Positions 46,118 to 57,970 are shown, numbered from the stretch's first letter. The stretch is 64,000 bases of DNA from Perilla frutescens (GCA_026008535.1 BRKX01000018.1:46431588-46495587), one strand, 5' to 3'. Notes: generated by a model from the sequence alone, not told the origin. Program-made: numbers and translations.

Positions 46118-47697
46118 CTAGTAGCAATCATTTCTTTGTTCTCATTTTCTATCAATGTCATTCCCCCTTTTTTAGCAACAACTTGAGTAGGACTCACCCA
46201 CTCACTATCCGAAATAGCAAATATGATACCGGCATCAAGCAACTTCAGGACCTCTTTCCTAACAACTTCTTGCATAATAGGGTTAAGTCTTCTTTGGTTT
46301 TGCACCTTAGGTTTATAATCTTCCTCAAGCAAGATTTTATGCATGCAAATAGAAGAATTAATGCCTTTAAGGTCGGAAATTGATCATCCTATAGTGCTTT
46401 GATATTTCCTCAACACCCTTAACAATTTATCACATTGTTCATCGGACAAGAGGGAAGAAACGATTACCGGTTTTTGCTTGGCTTCATCAAGGTAAGCATA
46501 CCTCAAATGTGTAGGTAGGGGTTTCAACTCCATTTCCTCATTTGCTTTCAACTCGTCCTCTTCCTTTGATGTTTGGTCCTCGTCTCTTAATGGCAAGAAC
46601 TTTGGCTTCCTCAAGTATGATTCCTGAAATGAATTCATCATAGAAACGGAATCACATAGAACAACATCATCATTAGGTAGAGAATTAAAGATAGAGTTAG
46701 AAATGTAAATCTCAAGAGGATCTTTTGGGCTCCTCAACTCTTCCTCCTTTACGCATTCATTCACCATTTGGAGCACCTTGCACTCCTCGATATTCTTTGC
46801 CTCTTCTTCGGGATGTTGCATTGCTTTTTGAAGGGAAAACATGATTTTCTCTTCATTCACTCTCAAGGTAAGTTCTCCCTTCTCCACATCTATCAAAGCC
46901 TTACTCGTATTAAAAAACGGTCGCCCTAAGATGAGGGGAACTTCCTTGTCTTCCTCCATGTCAAGAACCACAAAGTCTACCGGGAAGATGAATTTGTTGA
47001 CCTTCACTAGCACATCTTCTACCACACCCTTTGGATATGTGAAAGATCGGTCGGCCATTTGGAGACAAATGGTGGTAGGCTTGATCTCCCCCATCTTCAA
47101 CTTTTTAAAGAAAGAGAGGGACATCAAATTGATACTTGCCTCAAGATCACACAAAGCCTTCCCAACTTGATTTTCTCCAATGGTAACCGAGATGTTGAAG
47201 CTTCCCGGATCTTTCATCTTTGCTGGCAACTTCCTTTGTAGTAAAGCACTACAATTCTCGATCAAGTTGACCGTCTCATACTCACCCAATCTCCTCTTCT
47301 TGGAAATCACATCCTTCAAGAACTTCGCATAATTTGGCATTTGTTGAAGTGCTTCAACAAGAGGGATGTTGATTTATACCTTCCTAAAAATATCGAGGAA
47401 CCGAGAGAATTGCTCGTCGCTCTTCACCTTTTGGAGTCTTTGTGGGTAAGGTATAGACACTTTGTATTCTTCCGGCATCATCTTTTTCGGTACTTCTTTC
47501 TCCTTCCCTTTTTCAAGAGCATCATTTTTCTTTAATTTGGGACTTAAGTCCTCTTGACTCGGTCCCTTTTTCTTCTTCTTCTCACTTGGTTGCTTATCAA
47601 CCTTTTCTTTACTTTCCTCTTCATCCGGCATCTCGGGGCCATCATAAACGGTTCCACTCCTCAAGATAATTGCCTTGCATTGATCCTTCGGATTCAC
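46118..47697 (-). pseudogene. Element B linker, aspartic protease and start of RT
   Basis: Minus strand: charged linker from 47697 (MNPKDQCKAIILRSGTVYDG), protease with CDLEASINLM (active-site DLEA instead of DLGA: a Gly-to-Glu change next to the catalytic Asp) and PLILGRPFF, then the Glu-rich linker (46384-47340) and the start of RT (PIMQEVVRKEVLKLLDAG, 46096-46344). Lesions include stops between 47341 and 47373 and a TGA where A has Trp (STIG-stop-SISD). Solo LTR D interrupts RT at 46117. Confidence 0.85.
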
Positions 47698-49095
47698 GGT
47701 GGTGTTGCTTGGGAACTTGCCTTGTTGATGTTAGCTTTCCAAGATAGTTGCAAATTGTCCCATTTGCTTCTCCAAGGTGTCAACTTGGTTGCCAATTGCT
47801 CCGACGGTATTTTCTAACATCCCAATTCGTGTTTGAGAGTCTTTCATGTAGTTCTCCGTCTTCCCCATAAATGCCATTAGGAGTTCATCCATCTTGGGCT
47901 TCTTCTCCTCATCAATTACACCATTTGTGACCAAGAAGCCCGGAGGTGGTTGGATAGCATTATTCGGGTTACCATAGGAGAAGTTCGGATGTTGAGCTCT
48001 ATTTTGATAACCTTGGTTTCCACCATATTGACCTCCGTATTGAGGCTTGTACCCCGGATTGAATGGTCGTTGTTGATTTGAATAGCCTCCTTGGTTTACA
48101 TAGTTAATCTCCTCAAATTGGCTTTGAGATGTCTCGGCTTTTGGATTTGTAAATGCTTCAATTTTTGAATTTAAGGTTGTCGTTTGAGCCGCCACAAGCC
48201 CAAGTGCATCTGAACTTGAAGTAGAAGCCACTTTCTTTAGAATTTGGACTCCCTCTCTTGCCGCCGGCAATTGAAAAGAATTTGAGGCCATCTCTTCAAT
48301 TATTCTCAAGGCTTCTTCCGGCCCTCTTGCGAATAATGATCCACCCGCGGCCGCATCCATGAGTGTTCTCACTTCGTCTTTGCTTCCTCCATAGAATATG
48401 CACACTTGATGATCGGTTCCAAAACCATGTCCGGGGCATTTTCTTAGCATCTCCCTAAAATGCTCCCACACCTCATATAAGCTTTCTTCATCCCATTGTT
48501 TGAACACGGTGATATCTCCTTTCAATTTGAAGGTTTTTCCGGGTGGGAAAAACTTGTGTAGGAACTTTGTCACTAATTGATCCCAAGTTTGAAATGTTCA
48601 TTGAGCATGGCTCAACCACCATGTTTCCGCCTTATCGATCAATGAGAATGGAAAGAGTCGGATGTGAATTGCATCGTTCGGGACTCCATTCATCTTCATT
48701 GTCCCACTAACATTGAGGAATTTACGAATATGCTCATGTGGATCCTCCATTGGTGTCCCTCGGAATTGGTTTTGTTGGATCATTAGTATGAGAGAGGTCT
48801 TAAACTCGAAATTTTTGGCTTGAATGGGTGGTCCATTGGCCATCCCTTGATCAACGACGGGTTAGAAAAGGTTCCGGATTAGTGCCTCCACATTTCTATT
48901 GTGAGCCTCCTCTTGGGCTCTCAATTGCTCTTGCATCACCTCCAATTACCTTTGCATTTGGGCAATCATCGGGTCTTGAACTGGTGGAGGTAGATCCGTC
49001 ATTCTCCTCCGCCAACGTGTGTTATTGTGGCGAACCGTTGCTTCAATCTCTATGTCCAATGAAATAGGTGGTTCTCCTTGAGAACGAGTGTGCAT
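47698..49095 (-). pseudogene. Element B gag
   Basis: Start at the ATG at 49093-49095 (MHTRSQGEPPISLDIEIEAT); the internal ATG used in A is ACG here, which supports the upstream start. Stops: TAA for CAA after AQMQR, TAA for CAA in NLF-stop-PVVD, TGA for GGA after SHAQ (48596-48598). Downstream, 47731-48573 is one open stretch of 280 codons through VWEHFREMLRKCPGHGFG, a Gly/Gln/Asn/Tyr-rich region (YKPQYGGQYGGNQGYQ) and a coiled coil (IGNQVDTLEKQMGQF). It keeps the 46 nt deleted in A. Confidence 0.87.
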
Positions 49096-49220
49096 ACACT
49101 TCCTATCAAAAAGGACAAACAAATCAAGAACAACTCTTTCAAATAAAACTAGTAAAAATTTCTAAAGTAATCCACTCAATCGTTATCACAATATTGCATT
49201 TATCAAATTAATTCACTATT

Positions 49221-49238
49221 TCCCCGGCAACGGCGCTA
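49221..49238 (-). other. Element B primer-binding site (tRNA-Asp type)
   Basis: Minus strand TAGCGCCGTTGCCGGGG, 6 nt from the LTR, the same single mismatch as in A. Confidence 0.85.
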
Positions 49239-49244
49239 AAAACT

Positions 49245-50911
49245 TGATAGAGACATATTCACCTCTAAGATTCGGTTCAATATTTATAAAACTTGTGTCA
49301 TGCCTACAAGTGTATAAGCATATGATTGTAGATATGATGATACGAGGTCGATCCACAGGAAATGGAATAGAAATTAGACAATGCAAATACCACGACGATA
49401 GATGAGCAAAATATCTGGACGAACAATAAGGAGAGGGTGTGTTTTAACCTAATTACAATACCAAACAAGAACAAAAGACATAAACACTTAAACAACAATA
49501 ATTATCAATATAATTTTTACTCAAGAGACAATATCAAACAAGGAAGAGCTTTGAAGATAGTAAATGATGAGAAACTTTAGGACATGGCTACACAATGCTC
49601 ATATTGATCTACAACAAGGGATTACACACACATATATGCAAAGTTCATAGATAGGAAGACCACGAATATAGTAAGAGCATCTCTCGAATATCTCTTAAAT
49701 TGCGAATGCGACAAAGATGACTATCTCTAACGAATTCCAAGGTCGCACTTACCAAAGGTTGTAAGGGTCACATTTCCTTCCACATAATGACATTCGACTA
49801 AGAAGAGAAATATGTAGATTTGATCTAACCATGTTTATGATTACGGGATTGACTAGATGCAAGTGATTCATACATGTGATGTTAGTGAGATAGCCAACCA
49901 AACAACACCATTCAAGCCCTAGCATAGATCAAAATCTTGACAAAGCAATAACATATGTATATATCCCAAATCAAAGATCAATATTCATATTGCTTCACCA
50001 CATCCTAGAGCCCTAAGGCTCTAGCCAACCATATTCACAATAAAATCAAGATTACAAGACAAAGAACAACAACCCATTCTAATACAAGTTTAAGAAGAGA
50101 TAAGAAGTGATAAAACCCAATGTAGAACACTCTTTTTTAATCCTATGGCTTGGATGCTCAAATGGATGGTTGAATCTTCCTCCTTCCTCTTGATCTTCAA
50201 AAATCCCCAATCTTGGTGTTTCTCTAAGTGTATTTCATGCTCTAGGGGTAGATAGATATGTATTTTGAAAACCCCAAATGATATATAAAAGAGTAGACCA
50301 ATAATTGGATGCCAAAAGTCACTTTTAATTTCCGTCTGTGCAGAACTCGACCCCAGGAACTCGCGTTTGAGGGTCGAGTTTGGAACAAAGGAAATCAGGT
50401 CTCTGAAAGCTCTGCAACACGGCATTGGGGTTACATTTCGGGGTCGCGTTTCGACTCAAGGCCGAGGCGCGACCCCAGTAACTCACGTTTGAGACCCGCA
50501 TTTCGTCCAAAGGAATTCGGGTCTCTGAAGCTTCTGCAAAACAGGCTTTGGGTCGCGTTTGGGGGTCTCATTTTGGCTCAAGGCCGAGGCGCGACCCCCC
50601 TTGGTCGTGTTTGTACCTCGCGTGGCACTGTGTTATGAAGCGCGACCACCTTGGGTCGCGTTTGGGGGTCGCGTCTTCAATACTTAGTCGTTTTCTTGCT
50701 CGTTTCTTCATCATTTCATGCCTTGTGTACTCTTTATTGATCCCACTATCAATTTGACTTTATTTTTGCTCTTTATAACCCAAAAATTCCCTATATTGGT
50801 CACATTACACAAAACATAAGATTAAATCAAAGATTAGCAATATATACATCATATATACAAGATAACCAAGTGCAAATGCACTCAAAATGAGTGTAATTTA
50901 TGCACTCATCA
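49245..50911 (-). repeat. Element B 5' LTR
   Basis: 1667 bp, TGATGAGTGC...CTATCA on the minus strand; contains the CpG-rich module (about 50330-50690) and the conserved hairpin (about 50003-50024). Followed by TSD GGTGT. Confidence 0.93.
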
Positions 50912-51800
50912 GGTGTTTAAATCCGGATTCCTGCGTGGACTGGACTGGAAAGCTTCATCGAATTTACTGCTAGTCGGCCTGTGTTCATAGATGGAGATAA
51001 TATTAAGTGTCCGTGTCATAGATTTGATAACATTCCCTTTCAAAATCAATACATGGTTCGGTTGCACATCAGGAGGCATGGGTTTGTGAAAAATTATCGC
51101 GTCTGGAGGTTTCAAGGATAAACAGCAGAGACTGCGACTCCGGCTATGAATTTTGGGCTGGAGACTGTATCAAATGGTCTTCAATGTTGGTGGTCCAGAT
51201 CTGAACATGGATGACAATATAGCTAATCAGATTCCGGAGAAGCCTCCTAACCCAGAAGCACAAAAATTATATGACATGTTGAATGCTGCAGATAAAGAGT
51301 TGTGGCCTGGCTATAAGACACATTCACAATTGATATTGAGGCTCATCTCATGACCTTGAAGTCTGAGAACAACATGTTACAAAAGTGCTTTGATCAGATT
51401 ACAAAATTGATGAAAGAGATAGTACCTGAGAATAACTAAGTCACATACAATTTCTATACCACAAAGAAACTGTTGCGCGGTATAGGATTACAAGTAGAGA
51501 AGATTGACTGCTGCTTCAGAAATTACATGATCTTTTGGCAAGGAGACAGTGAATTGTTGGAATGTAAGTTCTGTGGCCATCTTCGATACAAGAGTCAAGA
51601 TAATTAGAAGGGGAAAAAAAATAGCTCATAAGAAGATGTACTATTTTCATCTCACTCCTCGACTGCAGAGATTATATGCATCTAACGCCACAACTGCTGA
51701 ATTGCATTGGCATGCGTCATCAGTAGACGATGGAATGATGCGTCATCCAGCAAATTTTGCAGCTTGGAAGCATTTGAATGAAAATTTTCCTGATTTTGCA
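50912..51800 (+). pseudogene. CACTA transposase (TNP2-type) fragment, continuation of 8226-10092
   Basis: Plus strand LNPDSCVDWTGKLHR, a stop and frame change, then the transposase-associated domain with IKCPCHRFDNIPFQN and RLHIRRHGFVKNYRVW. Further on: NPEAQKLYDMLNAADKELWP, VEKIDCCFRNYMIFW, CKFCGHLRYKSQD, KKMYYFHLTPRLQRLYASNA and MRHPANFAAWKHLNENFPDF, the conserved order at the start of TNP2 transposases. Several stops and frame changes. The homology ends abruptly near 51800 in copia gag of the other strand, before the catalytic region, so the transposase is both decayed and truncated. Confidence 0.85.
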
Positions 51801-52904
51801 GCCTCAGTTAAAGCGTCAATCATTCCATCTAAGTCATCATCGACTTTTACAAACAAAATAGTTTGTTTTTTAGCTTCTTCATCACCGGATTCGTCACTTA
51901 ACATGGCAACACTGTAATTTCTTCTCTGCTTCCTTTGGACAGTGGGACATGCATAGTGTCCAAAACCAGAACATCCCCTACATTGAACTGAGTCAATGTC
52001 CTTCACTGCAACATTTGGAGACTTTGATGATTTTGTCGATCCAGACGATGTCGACGAGGGAGAATCAAACAATCTCCATGGTTTGAAGGTTGGCGAACCT
52101 TTCTTCATTGACCGAACAAGGGTATTGAACTTCTTGGTAAGCAGTGCAACACTCAGGGGTTCATCATCAGTAATCTCCTGAATGTTCTCGACATCAAGTT
52201 GAACATCTGAACTTGATGTTATTGATTGAAGTGCAATTCCTTTGGAGGAGGTGTTTGATTTCTGGTTTTCAAGATTCATCTCAAACGTGAGTAGAATGCT
52301 CACTGCTTCACTCAAACTCATGTTTGATACATTGTGAGCTTTTTCAATTGCTGAGATTTTCATGTTGAATCTCTCCGGAAGTGTGCGAAGAAGTTTGCTA
52401 ACCATGTTTTCGTTCGAGATCAGACATCCGAGAGCTGTAGATTCGTTTGACACTTCACACAATCATTCAGTGTACATTGAGATAGTCTTATCCTCTAACA
52501 TTCAGAGTTTCGAACTTGGAAGTAAGTAACCTAAGATTTGTTTGTCGTACACTGGTCAATCCTTCACAATGTTCCTGCAGTATGTTCCATGCTTGATATA
52601 CCGTGGTGCAATTACACACCATTTTGAAGCACGGAACATCAACCGAAACAAAAATAGCATGGAGTGCCCTCGAATTGAAGTTGGAAATGATTCAATCATC
52701 ATTAGTTCATTGAGTCTTTGGAGTAAGAATGAACACTCCATTCGGTCCTTCCATCCTCGGTGGAAACCATTCTTCAATTACAGCCAACCAAGCCCTCTCA
52801 TCGATGGACTTGATATACATTATCATGCGCGATTTCCACATAGCATAATTCTTGCCATTACTATCCAATGCCGGAGGACGGCACTGATTGATCTGAATAT
52901 CCAT
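51800..52904 (-). pseudogene. Element F: copia gag remnant
   Basis: Minus strand from MDIQINQCRPPALDSNGKNY (ATG 52902-52904) through SRMIMYIKSIDERAWLAVIE and MVSKLLRTLPERFNMKISAI, the UBN2-type copia gag. It ends near a zinc-knuckle-like CRGCSGFGHYAC, in which H-to-C spacing is two residues instead of the usual four. Breaks lie between 52463 and 52706. The open stretch 51743-52462 runs a few codons past the homology into antisense CACTA sequence; the junction is about 51800. Gag only; pol is missing. Confidence 0.85.
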
Positions 52905-52971
52905 CTTTCAGTGAGTCAACAAATCAAGGATCGAATACTTAGTGTGTTAAGTACCGGCTCTTGATTCCATT

Positions 52972-54026
52972 TGTTGGAATTTATTGCCATAAACACTGAA
53001 AATAGACACAGATTCGTAATGTCAAATTCAATGTTACACACAGTTAACACAACTATCTTAACACAAATATGCAGAAAATAAAATACGCAATGAAACAAGA
53101 TATAACTTTTAAATCACACAACATCATGTGTGTGATTGTCACAGGGCGAAATTATACTACTATGAGTACAAAATTATCAAGTTGTCGATGTTGGACACGA
53201 TGGCTCTCAATACTTCAGCAACATTTACAAGTTCTAATCTAGACTATCACTAAAAAGAACTAAAACATACAAATTGACATCCCGTCAATTCGTATACAAA
53301 CTAAAACATACAAATTGACATCCCGTCAACTTGTATACAAACTAGCAAAGGTTTCACAACCTTGCTATCTATCCTAATTTGTACAATCTATTCCGTGAAA
53401 GGATTGAACAACAACAAACGTTAAGATAGAAGAAGGAACGAAGAACAAAACCTATACTAAGTTTATGACTCAAGCTTTCTTCAATCTTCACACAGCAGAA
53501 AATGGATTTAGCTTGAATAAGTTTTCAAGTGTCGACCATGCTTCTTAAATATGCTCTTCACTTGAATCCAACAAGGTCCACGATTTCTTTCTTGAACATG
53601 GGTTGATGATAACCGCTCTACTCCATGACTTCACCGTATATGGAAAAAACCGCCTCCAAGGCGTGGTTGAAAGCTTCCCCACATTCATGCTCTTTTTCTA
53701 AATATCCAGCAAATATAATTTTCTGAAAAAGAAAAAGAAATAAATAGAAAAACCGCTAGACCTAAAAAATAGGAGATAGAGTTTTGATTTTGTCAAACTC
53801 TATTTTAAATAATATATCTAATATGTATATATCCATTTATTTGAAATATCAATTTCGTGGATATACACATATATTTTAAGATATATAAAATTATTTTATT
53901 TATTAAAATAATAAATAAAATTAGGAAAAGATAAGATTAGTTACGACTATATCACAGACAATGTTGCAGGGAGTCTGTCTGACATCAAGTACAACATTGA
54001 ACCTCAATGTCATACAGTACCCAACA
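52972..54026 (-). repeat. Element F LTR (5' LTR of a truncated copia element)
   Basis: 1055 bp with perfect 6-bp inverted ends TGTTGG...CCAACA, immediately upstream of the gag remnant on the minus strand. Next to it, ATGGAATCAAGAGCC is a decayed version of the initiator-Met PBS TGGTATCAGAGC. Contains a repeat pair AAACTAAAACATACAAATTG near 53260-53330. No second LTR in the window. Confidence 0.78.
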
Positions 54027-54940
54027 TAATCAATTAGTAATTGAAAAATAAAAAATATTAAAAATATTATATAATATTAAAAATTAAAAAATAAAATAAA
54101 ATTTAAAATGTAAAATAAATAAAAATTAATAATATTAAAAATATTAATTTCAAATTCGTAATTAATTAGTAATTGAAAAATTAAAAATTAAAAATATTAT
54201 AAAATATTCAAAAAATAAAATAATCAAATAAATTAGAAATAATAAAATAATAAAAAAATAAAATTTTTTAAAAAATTGATTTCAAATTTGTAATTAGGCA
54301 TTAATTGGAAAATAAAAAATTAAAAAATCAAAATTTATTTAGCTATGGTTTTTTGGAGCCCAAAAATTGTATTGAAATCGATGTTGTAGCTGCTAGGGAA
54401 ACCAGAGCTCAGTGGCATACATACTGCTAGAGATAACAGTATTCTTGTGTTTTTTGTAGAATTTATTTTTGTGTTTTTTGTATTGAGTGCATAGGTGTAT
54501 ACTGACAGGTTTGTGGCATTTATTCCCTCGAAAAAGTGAGTACTTTTACCTTCAAAGCTTCAATTTTTCGTCTAGAAAGCAATAAAATCGGTCCAACGAA
54601 TTATAATTCTTATGGAACAAAAATTGCATATCAATTTACATAATGGCAGGATCATTTTTACATGTTTTGATCGAGTGGGACCAAATTAGTTCGTATGAGA
54701 CCAAAATCGGAGAGGGTCTTGTCCTATGAGATTGAAAATGCAATTTTCTCCGACGAGAGTCGTGGTAAAGATTTACGAGTTGATCGATGATGTGAAACAA
54801 ATTAACAGAAAATGCATGGAACTATAACCTTTTCTGTTATTTTTTCACTGATTTTCTCAACCGAAGTATAATATATATTACAAGTTGGATTTAAGGAAGA
54901 AACAATCCAGAAACCAAAATACTCATTAATCTAGACTTGC
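54027..54940. other. AT-rich DNA, no gene seen
   Basis: 54040-54340 is almost pure A/T (AATATTAAAAATT-like words). 54340-54940 is mixed sequence with no open frame or domain I recognise. Confidence 0.5.
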
Positions 54941-55069
54941 GCTAAAACTTGATATGATCATATTGAAAAAACATAAAATACACACACCCAGTAGGGTGAT
55001 CTGATCTATATCGATCGCACCAACCTGTTTTCTTCAACACCACCACTCCAACTTGATTCTCGTAACTAA

Positions 55070-55609
55070 TCATGCGGCTGCTGCTGGTTGAGGTCTGAAA
55101 AGAACGCAGACAAACGGCGTCATGCACATAGCGCCAAGGATCCAGCAAGCCATGGAAAGACCTCCTGAAAGAAAGGTGGCCACAAGGCCATTCAAGAAAA
55201 GCAAGACGAGGCCGATCCCGAGTAGCTCAAGAACATACCCGAGGCGAGGGAAGCTTGTCCTGATCAGAATCCCATTCCAGAGAAACATGAATGCAGCCAT
55301 GGAACCCACGATGATGATGTGGTGATCTCGATTGAATTTCGGCGAGAACAGGAGCCCCAGTGTCGCTGTGATTGGGAGTGTTAGCACAAGTTTTCCCAGT
55401 TCAACAGGGTGTGGATCCGTGGCTGCAGGAGATGGCGGGGGGGTTACGACGGGAAGGCCTTGTGGTGGAGTAGACGATACCAACTTCGAAAAAACACGTG
55501 GTATGGAGGAGAGTTTTTTCGAAGTACGGTAAAGACACTCTAGGAGCCATCTGAAAGATGGAACGGCTTCATCACCGGTGGCAGCTGTGAGTTTCTCCTC
55601 GTTTTCCAT
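55070..55609 (-). CDS. Predicted four-pass membrane protein, 179 aa, function unknown
   Basis: Intact minus-strand ORF, ATG at 55607-55609, starting MENEEKLTAATGDEAVPSFR and ending QPAAAA. The N-terminal ~70 residues are soluble (basic YRTSKKLSSIPRVFSKLV, then a Pro/Thr-rich linker). Four hydrophobic segments follow at about residues 71-90 (LGKLVLTLPITATLGLLF), 96-115 (HIIIVGSMAAFMFLWNGILI), 122-147 (LGYVLELLGIGLVLLFLN) and 150-171 (LSMACWILGAMCMTPFVCVL). Base composition is clearly richer in G+C than the flanks, as expected for a gene. I do not recognise the family; no catalytic motif is visible. Single exon, no neighbours of related function. The only undamaged gene-like frame in the window. 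Confidence 0.75.
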   Translation of the reverse strand: MENEEKLTAATGDEAVPSFRWLLECLYRTSKKLSSIPRVFSKLVSSTPPQGLPVVTPPPSPAATDPHPVELGKLVLTLPITATLGLLFSPKFNRDHHIIIVGSMAAFMFLWNGILIRTSFPRLGYVLELLGIGLVLLFLNGLVATFLSGGLSMACWILGAMCMTPFVCVLFRPQPAAAA

Positions 55610-55620
55610 TATGGAATGAA

Positions 55621-56037
55621 GGTGGTTGTACTTTGTAGGGCTTTTAATTTAATTTAGAATGATTCTATGCATGTTGTGCTTCCGGTCTTTAGAGAACTTC
55701 ACCATCGAGACTTAAGAAGAATATTGTAGAAAATGCATCAATAATTTATAGATGCACGATATGTACGGCGTACTCACTTCTAAGTTCCAGCTATATTTTG
55801 TTTGAATGAAATATTGAATGTCGTCACTGCTGATGTCATTACATGATACCATACAATATCGTCATGTCTATCATTATTAAATTGTAAAATATATAGAAAA
55901 ATATTGAATAGATATCTAATAATAATAATAATAACTATTTAATAAATGTATGATGAATAACACTATCCAATAGAAGTAAAAATATTTAAATATTACACAT
56001 TTACATGTCGTCTTGTTACATCATGTACTATTATGCT
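55621..56037. other. Upstream region of the membrane-protein gene, no gene
   Basis: AT-rich intergenic DNA that would hold the promoter of the 55070-55609 gene; no convincing TATA element singled out. Confidence 0.4.
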
Positions 56038-56040
56038 TAA

Positions 56041-57890
56041 GGGCATCCACAATAATTCTACCCAGTTTCAGGTGTTATCATTGCCACATCACTGCCACAT
56101 CATAAAATATCTATCTATTATCTACCTAACATATTTCTCTACAATCATTCTACCTAAAAAGTAATTATTAATGGGCCCGCTATCATATCCACTCATTTAT
56201 CTTTTATTATATCTTATTAATTTATTTATTTTATATATATATAATTATTTTTACTTTCATATTTAAATTTAAATATATATTTAATTAATAAATTAATTTT
56301 AAAATTAACCTCCAAAAAATTCCGCAATATTAAAATTAAAACACAAATTAAATTGATACATTAAAAAAAAAAAACAACTCAAACCAACATCCAACATAAT
56401 TAAAAATACATAAAATTTAAATTAACAAATTACTAATTATCACTACATATTGTTAGGACGGATATTAGATATTTCAGAAAATGAATTCAAATTTAAGTCT
56501 AGAGGAAAGTTTTGAGTTTGGGACCAATTTGGGTAACGATTGTTGGGACGGATATTGGACATTTGAGAAGAAGAATTTGCTTGGAAGGTAGAAGAATTGA
56601 AGAAATTCTTGTTTGGATCAGGTTCCATTTTAATGGAAAAAATTCTTGATTTTTGGAATATGATATTAGAAGTGAGAGATTTGAGAAGTTGTGTTGCAGA
56701 AAATTGTGAACTTGATGTAATAAAATATCATTTATATTTCAACATTTATATTCTAAAAAAAGGGTTACATACACACAAACACAACCGAATGCCTACAAAA
56801 AAAAAAGTAAAAATTTTGCAAATTTTGAATAAATAACATTCTTTTAATTATTATCTTTCGTTAGATTAGTTTCATTATTAACTTTCGTTATTAATTATAT
56901 TATTTTCGTTATCCATAACGATATTAATTATTAACTTTCATTAATTTAATTATTATCTTTCGTTTAGTTAGTTTCATTATTAACTTTCGTTATTAATTTC
57001 GTTATCCATAACGATACACACACACACACACACATATATACATATACGATAAGTAAAAAAGAATAATGAAAATTAAAAAAAAGGAACTAGAATAACGAAA
57101 GTTAAAAAAATGATAACGATTATAGTTGAAACAATGATAACGATAATGAAAAGTTTATATTAATGATAACGAAAGTTATCATTAATATTAATCGTTAATA
57201 TTAATGAAAGTTAATATTAACTTTCGTTATCATTAACGAAAGTTTTTTTTTTTTTTTTTTTTTTTGAGCAATAACGAAAGTTAATATATATTGTTAACGA
57301 AAGTTTAGAATTAAACTATCATTATTATTTATTCGTTATCATTTTTTAACTATAATGGTTATCATTAATTCTATCTTTTAACTAAACTAGAATTAAACTA
57401 TCGTTATTATTTATTTTTGTAATAATCGTTATTATATTAATGATAACGATAGTTATTCTATTTTTGATAACGAAAGTTATCATTATTATATTTAAACTAT
57501 CGTTATTGTTTATTAACTATCGTTATTATATTTTGTAATAATCGTTATATTATATTAACTATCATTAATGTTTGGTATGTATAGATGGGAAAAATTAAAA
57601 TTTTCGTTATTGTTTATTAACTATCGTTATTATATTTTGTAATAATCGTTATATTATATTTTTCCCACCACTCCAATTGCATGAATAGTACCCCCAATTG
57701 AATGAACAGTAATTAAAATTTTTACTCCATGTGATAGTGGGGTCAACTTGAGTATCGATTTTACCAATCTGTCTAGATATTCTACTTTCTCCCTCAAACT
57801 TCTATCTAATGATATCTGGCCCACCCACAACCCTTCTACCATAGTACACGTCATCTTCTGGCTTGGAAAAACCTCCCATTGGAGGTGCTC
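56041..57890 (-). mobile_element. PIF/Harbinger-type element, internally degraded
   Basis: Ends GGGCATCCACAAT (56041) and, inverted, ATTGGAGGTGCTC (to 57890), flanked by TAA at 56038-56040 and 57891-57893: the 3-bp duplication of this superfamily. A minus-strand ORF at 56443-56628 (MEPDPNKNFFNSSTFQANSS, with MSNIRPNN repeated) resembles the Asn/Pro-rich start of the Harbinger ORF1 (Myb-like) protein. No transposase remains. The middle is filled by the TAACGAAAGTTA array and a CA repeat. Confidence 0.65.
56845..57660. repeat. TAACGAAAGTTA / AACTTTCGTTA palindromic repeat field
   Basis: Dozens of AACTTTCGTTA, TAACGAAAGTT, TAACGAT and ATCGTTA words in both orientations over 0.8 kb, including a pair of ~78-bp direct units (around 56850-57015), (CA)n at about 57015-57032 and a poly-T run at about 57244-57266. 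The interval 57165-57245 can fold into a long hairpin (AACGAAAGTTATCATTAAT pairing with TTAATGATAACGAAAGTT-like arms). Confidence 0.75.
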
Positions 57891-57970
57891 TAAAGTTGTA
57901 AGTACTGCTAGTCCCTCCTCATCAAAAAACTAAAATAAAAAAATGTTATAAAGTACTCGTGGAGTTGTTA

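Larger units (their letters stand above)
10093..50911 (-). mobile_element. Athila-lineage Ty3/gypsy retrotransposon B, minus strand, with nested inserts
   Basis: Complete LTR-to-LTR element: low-coordinate (3') LTR 10093-11758, high-coordinate (5') LTR 49245-50911, both TGAT...ATCA on the element strand. GGTGT at 10088-10092 and 50912-50916 is a perfect 5-bp target-site duplication, and the CACTA reading frame rejoins across it. The span of 40.8 kb includes inserts A (with TSD 13,998 bp), C (9,536), the 304-bp duplication beside C, D (2,542 with TSD) and E (388 with TSD). Removing them leaves about 14.05 kb, matching A. Order on the element strand: LTR, PBS, gag, protease, RT, RNase H, integrase, spacer, ORF3, PPT, LTR. 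Coding regions carry several stops. The first ~190 aligned bases of the two LTRs differ at about 13 positions, more than in A, which fits B being older. Confidence 0.93.

Noticed and set aside
57015..57045. CA/TA run as a regulatory site
   Set aside because: Simple microsatellite; no supporting context.
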